Of a stretch of DNA of 54,066 nt, positions 42,620-51,912 are shown piece after piece; position 1 is the first letter of the stretch, and each line of letters starts with the position of its first letter. A model generated the notes under the pieces. The model saw only the letters and a list, made by a program, of their open reading frames with translations, had not been told where the DNA came from and did not search any database. The position numbers and the translations under genes are program-made. Source of the stretch: JAVBKE01 sp031554215 (GTDB lineage Bacteria > Bacillota > Bacilli > JARBTR01); NCBI GenBank assembly GCA_031554215.1, contig JAVBKF010000036.1, positions 1-54,066 of the forward strand. The letters are read 5' to 3'.

Positions 42620-43396
42620 GTGGAATTTTCACGATTAAACTTGATGAAGTTAGGACAAATCGCTACAATTACGATTACGAATCCACCGGCTAACGTCCTT
42701 GATCAACAGTTGTTCCTAGAACTTGGGCAGGTACTAGGGCAATGCAATGAAGATTATACGGTTCGTGTGATTATCGTGACCGGTGAGGGAAAGATGTTTG
42801 TAGCTGGTGCTGATATTAAGGCACTTGCATCCGTACCATCTGCTGAGGTTGGTATTGCGCTTGCGCGTCAAGGTCAGCAATTATTTCACCAGATTGAGCA
42901 ACTTGAGAAACCGGTAATTGCTATGATTAATGGCGCATGTCTAGGTGGTGGACTAGAGCTGGCAATGGCTTGTCATCTCCGAATCGCCGCAGATTCGGCA
43001 AAGCTAGGACTGCCAGAACTGAGGCTTGGATTAATTCCTGGCTACGGAGGCACTCAGCGTTTACCGCGGTTAGTTGGCCGAAGTAAGGCGACGGAATTAA
43101 TTCTCACAAGCGCACTAATTGACGGGACAGAGGCTGAGCGGATTGGACTCGTTTCCAGAGCAGTGCCGCTGACTGAACTCGAACTAGCGGTACATACATT
43201 GGCAGAAACAATTTGTGAGAGAAGCCCGCTGAGCATTGTTGCAGCACTAGTTGCCATTGATCAAGGCTGTATGAGTGATGAAAAGGGATATCAAGTGGAA
43301 AGAGAAGGCTTTGGGGGATTACTTGAGTCGTCTGATGCACACGAAGGAATGAAGGCATTTCTTGAAAAAAGATCACCGCATTTCCGAGGTTGTTAG
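42620..43396 (+). CDS. Enoyl-CoA hydratase (crotonase family)
   Basis: 258 residues with the crotonase fold. The oxyanion-hole segment is AGADIKALA near 64-72, the second GACLGGGLELAMACHLRIA near 109-127, and the catalytic glutamates lie in PELRLGLIPGYGGTQRLPRLVG. It hydrates 2-enoyl-CoA to 3-hydroxyacyl-CoA, closing the gap between the dehydrogenase before it and the hydroxyacyl-CoA dehydrogenase. The start is GTG 42620 with AGGGAG. This gene is not part of the B. subtilis mmg operon, so the rightward arm is a fuller beta-oxidation set. Confidence 0.93.
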   Translation: MEFSRLNLMKLGQIATITITNPPANVLDQQLFLELGQVLGQCNEDYTVRVIIVTGEGKMFVAGADIKALASVPSAEVGIALARQGQQLFHQIEQLEKPVIAMINGACLGGGLELAMACHLRIAADSAKLGLPELRLGLIPGYGGTQRLPRLVGRSKATELILTSALIDGTEAERIGLVSRAVPLTELELAVHTLAETICERSPLSIVAALVAIDQGCMSDEKGYQVEREGFGGLLESSDAHEGMKAFLEKRSPHFRGC

Positions 43397-43411
43397 TTGT
43401 TTACGAACCGT

Positions 43412-43452
43412 AACGTCGAGGTAGACCCGAATAGAGGTGTCTCGGCGTTTTT
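43412..43452 (+). terminator. Terminator of the beta-oxidation arm
   Basis: AACGTCGAG (43412-43420) and CTCGGCGTT (43441-43449), one wobble, then T to 43452, starting 15 nt past the stop. Confidence 0.75.
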
Positions 43453-43972
43453 GATGTGTGAATCATGAAGCGGATTAGATCATGGCATATACTGAAAAAA
43501 TGATGAAATAGCAAATGATTGTGGTTTACTCGATATTACCAGAAAATAACGATTAATTTTGTTGTGTTGTAGGATGGCCCAATTGCTGAAGGAATTTTTG
43601 TTGTGGAATTTAACGGAAACAGGTGTTTCTACATGCAGTAGTCACGATATTAAGCAGATTGGTTTACTCAAGAAGTCAAATGGATAACTATTGAAAAAAT
43701 GGTTAGACAAGTCTTTGAAGTTGCCCTATACTTCTCGAAAGGCAGTAAAACGGTCTGGTAGCCCAGTTGCCCCCGGGAGTAGAGTTCACACCTCTGCTCC
43801 TTCTTAATATTGTAATCATAGACTTCCCAAGTATACTTTTTAAGCTAAAGTTATTTATTATGAAATCTCATTGATGTTTTACCAGTTTACAAATTAAGCT
43901 TATCGTCAGCAAAGTTCTATCTTTACTGCAGTATTTAGGTTATCACTGCGCTCTCTAGGGCAATCAAAGCAC
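43453..43972. other. Gap before the MMPL exporter
   Basis: About 520 nt without a coding frame above chance, RNA gene or repeat. The text looks like degenerate sequence with several fragments in changing frames, none recognised. Confidence 0.4.
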
Positions 43973-44001
43973 TTGACCTGCTAGCCTCAAATGCCTAAAA
44001 T
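43973..44001 (+). promoter_or_regulatory. Promoter of the MMPL exporter
   Basis: TTGACC (43973-43978), a 17-nt spacer and TAAAAT (43996-44001). Transcription would start near 44008, inside the operator that follows. Confidence 0.65.
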
Positions 44002-44006
44002 AAAAA

Positions 44007-44027
44007 ACATACCGTCGGTCGGAATGT
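44007..44027 (+). promoter_or_regulatory. Probable TetR operator of the MMPL operon
   Basis: A 21-bp imperfect palindrome with ACATACCGTC (44007-44016) and GTCGGAATGT (44018-44027) about a central G, 8 of 10 matched. It covers the predicted start of transcription. Its sequence differs from the TGACCGGTCA sites at 4727, consistent with a different repressor, presumably the one encoded at 46274. Confidence 0.6.
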
Positions 44028-44079
44028 TCGTTTGGAGCACCGTTTGAGATAGGAATAATCGTGGGGAGAGTTGATTTGA

Positions 44080-46221
44080 ATGTTTCGTTTTAGAAAATTG
44101 ATCTTGATTGTAACGCTTTTCATCGCCATATTCTTTGGCTATTTTGGTATAAAGCTACCTGAAGTGCTTGAGGGAGATGGCTTTGAAACAGATGGCAGCT
44201 ATGCGACAACCAATCACCTGTTAGAAGAAAACTTTGGCCAATCGACCTCACCGTATATCGTCATGTTCTACAATGATAACAATCAGAGTGAACAAGCGTT
44301 TTCGGATTACATAGCTACATCTGTGGCAGAAATTGATCAAATTTCTGAGGTGTCACAGATTGCTTCCCCGATTGAAAATGTTGCACAAATGAAGCCAGAT
44401 ATTGCTTATGCACTGGTCAGTTTTAAAGAAGATACGGATGCCAGTAAGAACACGGCGAATCTTGAGAAGGCAATTGTAAAGAGTAATGATTTTCACACAA
44501 GCCTGACTGGTGGGTCAATCCTTGATGATGAATTCAATGACATCGCCCAGTCAGATTTGAAAACCGCAGAAAAAATTGGGTTGCCAATTGCGTTAATTGT
44601 ATTGCTCCTTGCGTTTGGTGGTGTTGTTGCAGGGTTCATACCACTTGTGTCCGGCGCAGTCTCTGTACTAGTTTCAATGGGGATTTGCTATTTCCTAGGC
44701 AAGGAGTTTGATTTATCAATCTATGTATTAAACGTAACACCAATGATAGGACTTGCTGTCAGTATTGATTTTGCCTTGCTATTTACGCAGCGCTTTCGTG
44801 AAGAGCTGCGTCAGCACCCAGTGAGTGAAGCAGTGCGCATTACCAGCCGTACAGCCGGGAGAGCGATTGTTTTTTCTGGCAGTTGTGTTGCGCTTGGGCT
44901 CGTTGGCATGTTCTTTATTGATGTTGATATTTTCAAAAGCGTTGCGACAAGTGGGATTGTTGTCGTCATCGTTTCTGTGATTCTTGCGAATACCTTTCTG
45001 CCAGCTTTGCTCGGTCTACTCGGACACCGGGTGAATACGCTCAGAATTTTTAAAGAAAAAGAAAAGGAAGAGGGAAAAGGGATTTGGCACCTTTTCGCAA
45101 GCTTTGTGATGAAGCGCCCAGTGAAAATGATGCTTGCAGCATTGGTCGTGCTTGTACTTGCGGTCATTCCGATGTTCCATATCAAACTCGAAGTCCCGGA
45201 TATTACCTCACTGCCGGAAAGTAGTCCTGCTAAACAAACTTATCAGGATTTTGCAGAGTACTTTGTATCTGATGACACATCACGTGTACCAATTGTAATG
45301 ACACTCGAGAACGGAGATGCGGGTAGCAGTGAGTCCTTAGAAGAAGTGCAATCGTTTGCTAAGGAACTAGAAAAGGACCCGATTGTGAAAGAGGTCAATT
45401 CAGTTTTCTCTGCATCACAAATAGATGACCCAGTCATGCTTGAGGCTGCCTTGCAAGACCCAGTAATGGCACCTCTGGCAAAGCAGTTTATTCATGACGA
45501 TACACAGATGATTGCTGTTACTTTAAATGAACCAGCTACGAGTAAAGAGGCACAGAATTGGGCTGGTGATTTGCAAGAGGGTGCGGAGAATCACGACGGA
45601 TTTACGTATTCAGTCGGCGGAGAACCGAAGTTTAATCAAGAGATTTTTGATGCGATTTGGGCTGGTGCGCCATATGGCATTGCCTTTATTCTGGTAACGA
45701 CATTTTTGATTTTGTTAGTTGCTTTCCGGTCAGTGCTCATCCCGTTGAAGGCAGTATTAATGAATATCCTCTCGCTTTCGGCGGCATTTGGACTGATTGT
45801 TTGGATTTTCCAAGACGGCCATTTAGGCGTTGATGCAGCACCGATCGCAGTCATTATTCCAGTCTTCATGTTCTCGGTTGTGTTTGGACTGAGTATGGAC
45901 TATGAGGTGTTTCTCATTTCGCGGATACAAGAGGTGTATCTTGAGACCGGTGATAACGATATTGCCACCTTGATGGGACTTACATCGACGAGTAAAATTA
46001 TTACCTCAGCCGCGGCCATTATTATTGCTGTCACTGGTGCATTTGCCTTCACGGAAATTTTACCTGTAAAACAGGTTGGTATAGGTGTTGCGATTGCCAT
46101 CTTTATAGATGCTACGATTGTGCGGATGATTTTGGTGCCTTCACTCATGAAGTTACTCGGTAATTGGAATTGGTGGTTCCCGTTCAGTGGTAAAAAGAAG
46201 TCAAGAAAAGTAGGCTACTAA
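44080..46221 (+). CDS. MMPL-family exporter (YdfJ/YdgH-like)
   Basis: A 713-residue RND-superfamily protein of the MMPL class. An N-terminal helix precedes a soluble domain (about 40-165), then a block of helices with GLAVSIDFALLFTQRFREEL (about 224-243). A second soluble domain follows a helix near 350, and a second helix block contains FGLSMDYEVFLISRIQE. The two aspartate-bearing motifs (SIDFALL and SMDYEVFL) are the proton-relay positions. The two-fold repeat is complete. Substrates of bacterial MMPL proteins are lipids, amphiphiles or drugs; this one is unknown. The start is ATG 44080 with GGGGAGAG. It is co-transcribed with the TetR gene downstream. Confidence 0.88.
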   Translation: MFRFRKLILIVTLFIAIFFGYFGIKLPEVLEGDGFETDGSYATTNHLLEENFGQSTSPYIVMFYNDNNQSEQAFSDYIATSVAEIDQISEVSQIASPIENVAQMKPDIAYALVSFKEDTDASKNTANLEKAIVKSNDFHTSLTGGSILDDEFNDIAQSDLKTAEKIGLPIALIVLLLAFGGVVAGFIPLVSGAVSVLVSMGICYFLGKEFDLSIYVLNVTPMIGLAVSIDFALLFTQRFREELRQHPVSEAVRITSRTAGRAIVFSGSCVALGLVGMFFIDVDIFKSVATSGIVVVIVSVILANTFLPALLGLLGHRVNTLRIFKEKEKEEGKGIWHLFASFVMKRPVKMMLAALVVLVLAVIPMFHIKLEVPDITSLPESSPAKQTYQDFAEYFVSDDTSRVPIVMTLENGDAGSSESLEEVQSFAKELEKDPIVKEVNSVFSASQIDDPVMLEAALQDPVMAPLAKQFIHDDTQMIAVTLNEPATSKEAQNWAGDLQEGAENHDGFTYSVGGEPKFNQEIFDAIWAGAPYGIAFILVTTFLILLVAFRSVLIPLKAVLMNILSLSAAFGLIVWIFQDGHLGVDAAPIAVIIPVFMFSVVFGLSMDYEVFLISRIQEVYLETGDNDIATLMGLTSTSKIITSAAAIIIAVTGAFAFTEILPVKQVGIGVAIAIFIDATIVRMILVPSLMKLLGNWNWWFPFSGKKKSRKVGY

Positions 46222-46273
46222 AGTCCGAATCGTGTGTTTGGTTTTAGTCTGATTGTGAGAAAGGGAAATGACG

Positions 46274-46864
46274 ATGTCTGAAAAATTGCCAAAGGAAACG
46301 CGGATTGATCGTATTTTAGCAGCTGCGCTTGAAGTATTTGTGGAAAAAGGGTTTGATGTTTCTATGGATGAGATTGCGACCAGCGCAGGGTTGAGTAAGG
46401 GCGGATTGTATCATCATTTTGAAAATAAGGATGCCATTATCTTAGCGACTGCTATTCAGCTAGCGCATTCACATGATGGTTTGATTGCGGAAGCGGTCCA
46501 GGCAGATAGAATGGCTGATGGACTGAAACAGTTTATCAAACGTTATCTGGAGCTATGGTTGTCAAGGGAGAAAGAATTTCAATTCTTCATGATTGCACTC
46601 GGGAAAGCGGTCAGGGCAAAAGAGTTGACGCAGTCTTTTCAAGTGCATCATAATGAGTGCATTTTAGCATGCGGAGAACTGTACCGTTTAGGCGCTCAAA
46701 AGGGAGAGTTTATTCCGCTTGAACCATATGAGTGCGCAACGCTCTTGCTATCAGCACTAGATGGATTGCATATTTATATGGCCATTAACCCTGATATTCA
46801 ATTAGAAGCGATGCTCGATTTGTTAGTTAAAATGCATGTAGATGTGTTTCTTGTTCAGAAGTAA
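46274..46864 (+). CDS. TetR-family regulator of the MMPL exporter
   Basis: A 196-residue TetR-type repressor. Its helix-turn-helix (about 10-55) ends in SKGGLYHHFENKDAII, and the C-terminal ligand domain is of ordinary length. ATG 46274 is preferred to ATG 46268, because AAAGGG is then 8 nt upstream. It lies 52 nt after the MMPL gene and is very likely in the same transcript. With the palindrome at 44007 this suggests autoregulated, substrate-induced expression. It is not closely similar in sequence to the TetR protein at 3594. Confidence 0.87.
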   Translation: MSEKLPKETRIDRILAAALEVFVEKGFDVSMDEIATSAGLSKGGLYHHFENKDAIILATAIQLAHSHDGLIAEAVQADRMADGLKQFIKRYLELWLSREKEFQFFMIALGKAVRAKELTQSFQVHHNECILACGELYRLGAQKGEFIPLEPYECATLLLSALDGLHIYMAINPDIQLEAMLDLLVKMHVDVFLVQK

Positions 46865-47005
46865 TCAATCATCTGAGGGAAATGCTGATTACTGGCCGGG
46901 TTATTGTCATTGACTAGTCCATCTTGTCGATCAGCTCTACTGACTTAATCATACGCCCTTCAAACGTCACTGATACCCAAAGCGTGTTTGATGAGTGAAA
47001 ATAAA
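46865..47005. other. Gap after the TetR gene
   Basis: No gene; short spacer leading into the shared terminator. Confidence 0.5.
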
Positions 47006-47042
47006 ATAGAAAAAGAGCGGAAATTGTGCGCTCTTTTTCTAT
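47006..47042. terminator. Strong bidirectional terminator
   Basis: ATAGAAAAAGAGCG (47006-47019) and CGCTCTTTTTCTAT (47029-47042) form a perfect 14-bp stem with a 9-nt loop, extended by A/T-rich flanks. It lies between the convergent TetR (plus) and lipoprotein (minus) genes. Confidence 0.88.
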
Positions 47043-47101
47043 TTTCATAGTTGGTCAGCTGCCACCAGTCTATTTTGCTAATCTGACTACAGTAGCGACC
47101 A

Positions 47102-48145
47102 TTATGGCTGATAGAAGATATTTGAAAATGAACTATTCATCCCGTTGTTTTTTGCATCTTCATCTAAATCAACGGTCCACTTATCGCCAGACTTCTTTAA
47201 ATACAGGACAAGGCTGTTGCTAGTCACGATATTGGCTTCATTTAGTGCCGTTTGTACCAGGCTCATATCAACTGCGTTAGTCTGTACCATGTCCAGATAA
47301 TTGAGTCTTGCATCATAGAAATCAATTACAGTTGGTTTAACATTGACCGTAGCAATGCCACCCATGTTACTAAGGAGATTCACCTCTGCAGAACTTTTTA
47401 CACTTTGTGTGGCTATAAATTGCTGGTAAATTTGATCACTGACATCTTTATCCTCAGATGGGTAAGCAATTTCAAGAAAGTGGTTTTTAATATTATTGCT
47501 GATTGATTCCTGATCAATATCGAGGTATTTCTCAAAGTCTGGATTTTCTTTTCCTAAAAGCATGACATCAACATATGCCTGTGCTGCTTTTTCAGGTTCA
47601 GTCAGTTGTTCTTTTGTATCCAAATAAAGACTTGGGTCAATGGCAGCAATGATGAGAGAATCAGATCTTTCAGATCCCGGAGGCGTGTACGCTAACTGAT
47701 ATTGTTTATCTGGACTAACGGTAAATATTATCGCTCTAGTCAGTTGATCATCGGGTGCAATTGTTTCATAGCTCAATAAATAGCCCTCTTCTTGTTGCGA
47801 GAGTATTTCACTTTTTGTAAAAGTGCCTGTATCTGATTCAATCAGTTCAAAATCTTCGTTATCAATATGAAGTTCTCCGTCACCAGAATTCTTAATTTCT
47901 AGTTCAATGGCAAGGTAATCTGTACCGACTACTGCCCCAGAACTCGGTGGTGGTATGACGTATTCCGTCTTACTTACAGAGATAGTTGCCTTTCCCTCGC
48001 CGTCAGTCTCAACGGCACTATTATCAGAAGGCACATCAGTGCCACACCCAGTTGTGAACAGAAGTACGAAAATAGGAACCAGCAATAGTCTATACTGTTT
48101 CATTTTGTTAAAAATTCGATATCGCTTGCTAGTCATTCGATTCAT
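47102..48145 (-). CDS. DUF5105-type lipoprotein with N-terminal beta-sandwich domain
   Basis: A 347-residue lipoprotein. It has a long basic n-region, a hydrophobic core and the lipobox FTTGC with Cys34. The next part (about 55-170) has the pattern of DUF4352/DUF5067-like immunoglobulin-fold domains (YLAIELEIKNSGDGELHI). The C-terminal part (about 190-335) resembles DUF5105, seen in lipoproteins of Listeria and enterococci (AAQAYVDVMLLG and LYLKKSGDKWTVD). No function is established. The start is ATG 48145 with AAGGAGGGG and an 8-nt gap; an upstream in-frame extension has no site. The family names are recalled from pattern, not searched. Confidence 0.72.
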   Translation of the reverse strand: MNRMTSKRYRIFNKMKQYRLLLVPIFVLLFTTGCGTDVPSDNSAVETDGEGKATISVSKTEYVIPPPSSGAVVGTDYLAIELEIKNSGDGELHIDNEDFELIESDTGTFTKSEILSQQEEGYLLSYETIAPDDQLTRAIIFTVSPDKQYQLAYTPPGSERSDSLIIAAIDPSLYLDTKEQLTEPEKAAQAYVDVMLLGKENPDFEKYLDIDQESISNNIKNHFLEIAYPSEDKDVSDQIYQQFIATQSVKSSAEVNLLSNMGGIATVNVKPTVIDFYDARLNYLDMVQTNAVDMSLVQTALNEANIVTSNSLVLYLKKSGDKWTVDLDEDAKNNGMNSSFSNIFYQP

Positions 48146-48410
48146 TTGTACTCCCCTCCTTATTCCATTTTGGTTTATTCTATCAATTTCTATTACCGAG
48201 TACAATCCTAATTTTCTTTTTAATGGTCGATTTGTGTAGAATTTTCTCTGGTTTTTTATTCTAGATCAATGGTTGTACTGGTAGCTTGTCCAAGTAGGGA
48301 AGCCAGATTTGTGTGTAGCATGTTTTCTAACAGATTCGCATAAGTAATGGTAGTGGGACATTGCCCAGTACCTAATATAAGGATTTCCATTCGATGAAAA
48401 GAGGGTTACC
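48146..48410. other. Divergent spacer before the solitary acyl-CoA dehydrogenase
   Basis: No gene. It must contain the promoters of the lipoprotein (minus) and the dehydrogenase (plus), but I could not single out a good one. Confidence 0.35.
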
Positions 48411-49553
48411 ATGCATTTTCAATTATCGGAAGAGTGTCAAATGATGCGTGAAATGGTACGAGCGTTTGCAGAGAATGAATGTGAACAGACGGCAGCACGG
48501 CGTGATGAGGAAGAATATTTTGATATGGAAATATGGCGAAAGATGGCTGGACTAGGCTTGTGCGGGATTCCGTGGCCTGAGCAGTATGGCGGGGCGGGGG
48601 CGGATTATATCAGCTATGCGATTGCTGTTGAAGAGCTGTCGCGTGTTGATGCATCAATCGGTGTTACTTTGTCTGCGCATACTTCTCTTGCAGGATGGCC
48701 GATCTACAAATTTGGTACGGAAATTCAGAAACAGACATATCTCAGGGCTATGGCAGAAGGCAGGAGTATGGGTGCGTACTGTTTAACAGAAGCTGGCTCT
48801 GGTTCAGATGCGGCAGCGATGAAAACAACAGCTATACTTGACGGCGATGAGTGGTTGCTAAATGGTGCCAAGATTTTCATCACCAATGGTGGATGTGCCG
48901 ACATCTATATTGTATTTGCTCAGACAAATCCGGCATTAAAACACAAAGGCATTGCCGCTTTTATCGTAGAAAAAGACTTTGAAGGATTTTCAGTTGGAAA
49001 GAAGGAACGTAAACTCGGGATTCGTTCTTCTGCGACAACGGAGGTTTGTTTTGATGGTTGCCGTGTGCCGAAAGAGAATCTTCTTGGGGAAGTCGGGGAT
49101 GGATTTACAATTGCGATGAAGACGTTAGACGGTGGTCGTAATGGGATTGCGGCTCAGGCACTCGGGATTGCACAAGGGGCATTCGATCAAGCGACAGCTT
49201 ATGCTAAGGGGCGTGTGCAATTTGGCAAGCCGATCAGTCACCTGCAAGCAATCCAGTTTAAACTGGCTGATATGGCAACGAAAATTGAGGCAGCTCGATT
49301 GCTTACCTATCAAGCGGCTTGGCGTGAGGATCAGGGGATATCTTATGGACTGCAATCAGCGATGTCAAAATTATTTGCTGGTGATATCGCCATGGATGTG
49401 ACAATCGAAGCGGTGCAGGTGTTTGGCGGCTACGGTTACACACGGGACTATCCTGTAGAACGATATATGCGTGACGCTAAGATTACCCAGATTTATGAGG
49501 GGACAAATGAAATCCAGCGCCTCGTTATTGCTGGGTATTTATTGAAGGCCTAA
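48411..49553 (+). CDS. Acyl-CoA dehydrogenase (second paralogue)
   Basis: A 380-residue flavoprotein with the full consensus: CLTEAGSGSDAAAMKT (about 127-142), KIFITNGG (about 157-164), LDGGRNGIAAQALGIAQGA, QFGKPI, YGYTRDYPVERYMRDAK and catalytic Glu363 in IYEGTNEIQRLVI. The start is ATG 48411 with AGAGGG. It is monocistronic between a divergent lipoprotein gene and its terminator. It is clearly paralogous to the dehydrogenase at 41433 but keeps the canonical GSDAA motif, which is altered there. The chain-length specificity is unknown. Confidence 0.94.
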   Translation: MHFQLSEECQMMREMVRAFAENECEQTAARRDEEEYFDMEIWRKMAGLGLCGIPWPEQYGGAGADYISYAIAVEELSRVDASIGVTLSAHTSLAGWPIYKFGTEIQKQTYLRAMAEGRSMGAYCLTEAGSGSDAAAMKTTAILDGDEWLLNGAKIFITNGGCADIYIVFAQTNPALKHKGIAAFIVEKDFEGFSVGKKERKLGIRSSATTEVCFDGCRVPKENLLGEVGDGFTIAMKTLDGGRNGIAAQALGIAQGAFDQATAYAKGRVQFGKPISHLQAIQFKLADMATKIEAARLLTYQAAWREDQGISYGLQSAMSKLFAGDIAMDVTIEAVQVFGGYGYTRDYPVERYMRDAKITQIYEGTNEIQRLVIAGYLLKA

Positions 49554-49655
49554 GCAGTTATTCATCGGTTAACATTTTCTCCTACTTGTTCAGAGGTGAC
49601 TAGGGGTGCGATATCGCTTAGGGATTTTTTTGTTTATACCAGTCAAAATGATTTG

Positions 49656-49710
49656 AAAAGGCCTTGAGACAGTGCGTGCAAAGTTTGCACCTTGTCACAA
49701 GGCCTTTTTT
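49656..49710 (+). terminator. Terminator of the solitary acyl-CoA dehydrogenase
   Basis: AAAAGGCCTTG (49656-49666) and CAAGGCCTTTT (49698-49708) form an 11-bp perfect outer stem with inner pairing (GACA/TGTC, TGCAAA/TTTGCA), followed by a T-run to 49710. Confidence 0.82.
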
Positions 49711-50289
49711 ACGTGCGAAGTAACCTAATGTGCTAGTGCTAGAAATTCCATGAAAAGTGGGCTAAACGTTCCACTTTTGAGCGATATTTCTGATGCTCTA
49801 TCACAATGCTTGTGCATTCAATCGGCAAAATTTAACTGTCAATACAAACAGCTACCGATAGCCCGCCCGCCCATTTTGCAGATAGTGCTCAAAGAACCGA
49901 TTGCAAAGTGTATCGGGTTTATTCACTAACTTCGGTAATGCTGAGTAGAGATATTCGGTGGGGCTATGGCGATGCAAGAACTATTGGGTAAATAAATCAC
50001 AATTGTTCACCTTGACATTTAACTGAAGGATTTGACAATCCAGTTGCTGCACGCGAAGGAATAAACAAAATCAATTTGATTCATAATAAAGATAGCTACG
50101 TACTTTGGCGGCTAAACTTTGTTTCTCTGGAGTGGCTTCCATTAGGTAGACAATCATTTCATAGCAGTTGTTTTAGTATAACTCAGAATAGAATGCACTG
50201 GGGTCTGTTTGAAAATAGCATAATGATATCTGCAACTAGATTTTACAAAAAAATAGTTATTTTCTATCCGTTATTTTACATATACAACT
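49711..50289. other. Gene-poor stretch before the dipeptidase
   Basis: About 580 nt without a supported gene. A 90-codon frame at 50076-50348 has no ribosome site, an odd composition and runs through the dipeptidase promoter, so I reject it. It has no recognised repeats; a CCCGCCCGCCC run lies near 49861-49871. Confidence 0.45.
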
Positions 50290-50318
50290 TTGTAACTTCG
50301 GAAAAGTCGTGCTATAAT
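50290..50318 (+). promoter_or_regulatory. Strong promoter of the dipeptidase-transporter pair
   Basis: TTGTAA (50290-50295), an exact 17-nt spacer ending TGC, and TATAAT (50313-50318), i.e. extended -10. It is among the best promoters in the window. It starts the mRNA near 50325. Confidence 0.75.
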
Positions 50319-50324
50319 TTACAG

Positions 50325-50505
50325 GAATCTGAGCGCGTTTTTTGCTGAAATGGCTAGTTTTTTGTAGTATCGTAACAAGAGTGGTAAAGGACAGGGGGTG
50401 ACCCTGAAATGGTGAGGCTAATTGTCACTCCGATTAGTGCTGATACATCTGGATTGAATTTGTCAAACCATTGACGGTTGTCACATTACAAAGGAGGTCA
50501 TGTCT
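50325..50505 (+). promoter_or_regulatory. Long leader of the dipeptidase operon
   Basis: About 180 nt of untranslated RNA between the promoter and the start codon, with several short GC-rich segments (AGGGGGTGACCCT near 50393-50406) capable of local pairing. I could not match it to a known riboswitch or T-box and saw no terminator in it. The length suggests regulation. Confidence 0.4.
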
Positions 50506-51864
50506 ATGAGGGACAACCTATTTTCTGAAACACACTATGAAGCGTGTTTGGCATCAATTGCACAGCTTGTACGAATTCCTTCTGTATGCGATGAGGAGAA
50601 CGCAGCTACTGGAATGCCATTCGGTGCAGAGATTGCGCGTGCCTTACAAGAAACAATGGAAATTTGCCAGTCCATTGGAATGAAAACGACTATTGATCCT
50701 GATGGTTACTATGGCTATGCGGATTATGGCGATCATGAGGAAACATTTGGGATTCTATGTCATCTAGACGTAGTACCAGCAGGTGATTTAAGCCTCTGGC
50801 AAACGGCACCGTTTTCTCCAGAACAACGGGACGGGAGATTGTACGGCAGAGGAACACAAGATGATAAGGGTCCGGCAATGGCTGCTTTATTTTCGTTAAA
50901 GGCGTTGATTGATGCTGGTTACACGTTTACAAAGAAGATTCGTTTTATCTTTGGAACGGATGAAGAAACCCTCTGGCGCTGCATGGCAGCCTATGCAAAA
51001 AAAGAAAAGTATCCAAGTATGGGGTTTGCACCTGATGCTTCTTTCCCGTTGATTTTTGCAGAAAAGGGGTTACTTCAGGTCCAATTGAAAGGGAAAGGAA
51101 GCGCAGACATTGAACTAGATTGCGGTGATGCGTTTAATGTCGTCCCTTCAAAAGCCATGTATGGTGGGAACGATTTTCAGGACGCCGAGTTTCATCTTGA
51201 AGAACTTGGATTTCAGTTTCAAAAGCATGAGAATGCAACAGAAGTTCTCGGGAAATCTTGTCATGCGAAGAGTCCTGAGGATGGTGTCAATGCAGTTAGT
51301 CGTTTAGCAATAGCACTGAATAAAATGGGTAAGCAGAATGATGCGATTCGTTTCATTGCTAGTGAAATTGGTGAGGATGCATTTGCTAGTAAAATCTTCG
51401 GGGTTGTCGAGGATGAGGTTTCAGGAAAATTGAAATGCAATGTTGGCAAGCTTATGGTGAGTGAAGACGAAACGGTGATCAGCATAGACATGCGAATTCC
51501 GGTAACAGCAGATAAGGATGAGATATGTCATTCGCTCACGGCTGTTGCTGAAAAGTACAATCTCACTTTTGAAGAATTTGATTACCTGGCTTCTATTTAT
51601 GTGCCACTTGACAGTGAGCTTGTCACGAGTCTACTAACGGTCTATCAGCAAGTAAGTGGTGATTATGCCACAAAACCAATATCTTCAGGTGGGGCAACTT
51701 ATGCAAGAGCAATGAAGAATTGTGTTGCTTTTGGTATGTTATTTCCGAATTCGGTGAAAACTGAACATCAGCCTAATGAATATCTAGAAATTACTGATCT
51801 CAAGAAAGCAATGGCTATTTATGCTGAAGCGTTGGTTCGCCTGTGCACGAACAAAGATGCCTAG
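50506..51864 (+). CDS. M20-family dipeptidase, PepV/Sapep-like
   Basis: A 452-residue metallopeptidase. Zinc ligands and catalytic residues are visible in order: His86 and Asp88 in CHLDVVPAGD, Asp119-Asp120 in GRGTQDDKGP, Glu153-Glu154 in GTDEETLW, Asp177 in FAPDASFP, and a C-terminal histidine in VKTEHQPNEYL. The insert between metal halves is the lid domain of PepV-type enzymes. It cleaves dipeptides in the cytosol. ATG 50506 is chosen because AAAGGAGG then lies 8 nt upstream, while ATG 50500 is too close. A transporter gene follows 48 nt downstream, probably co-transcribed. Confidence 0.9.
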   Translation: MRDNLFSETHYEACLASIAQLVRIPSVCDEENAATGMPFGAEIARALQETMEICQSIGMKTTIDPDGYYGYADYGDHEETFGILCHLDVVPAGDLSLWQTAPFSPEQRDGRLYGRGTQDDKGPAMAALFSLKALIDAGYTFTKKIRFIFGTDEETLWRCMAAYAKKEKYPSMGFAPDASFPLIFAEKGLLQVQLKGKGSADIELDCGDAFNVVPSKAMYGGNDFQDAEFHLEELGFQFQKHENATEVLGKSCHAKSPEDGVNAVSRLAIALNKMGKQNDAIRFIASEIGEDAFASKIFGVVEDEVSGKLKCNVGKLMVSEDETVISIDMRIPVTADKDEICHSLTAVAEKYNLTFEEFDYLASIYVPLDSELVTSLLTVYQQVSGDYATKPISSGGATYARAMKNCVAFGMLFPNSVKTEHQPNEYLEITDLKKAMAIYAEALVRLCTNKDA

Positions 51865-51912
51865 TTTTAGGAGATGTAGTTTTATAAAAAAAGAAAGGTA
51901 GGTGTATTTAAA

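Noticed and set aside
50076..50348. A 90-codon plus-strand frame before the dipeptidase
   Set aside because: It runs through the strong TTGTAA-17-TATAAT promoter, has no ribosome site and no recognisable domain.
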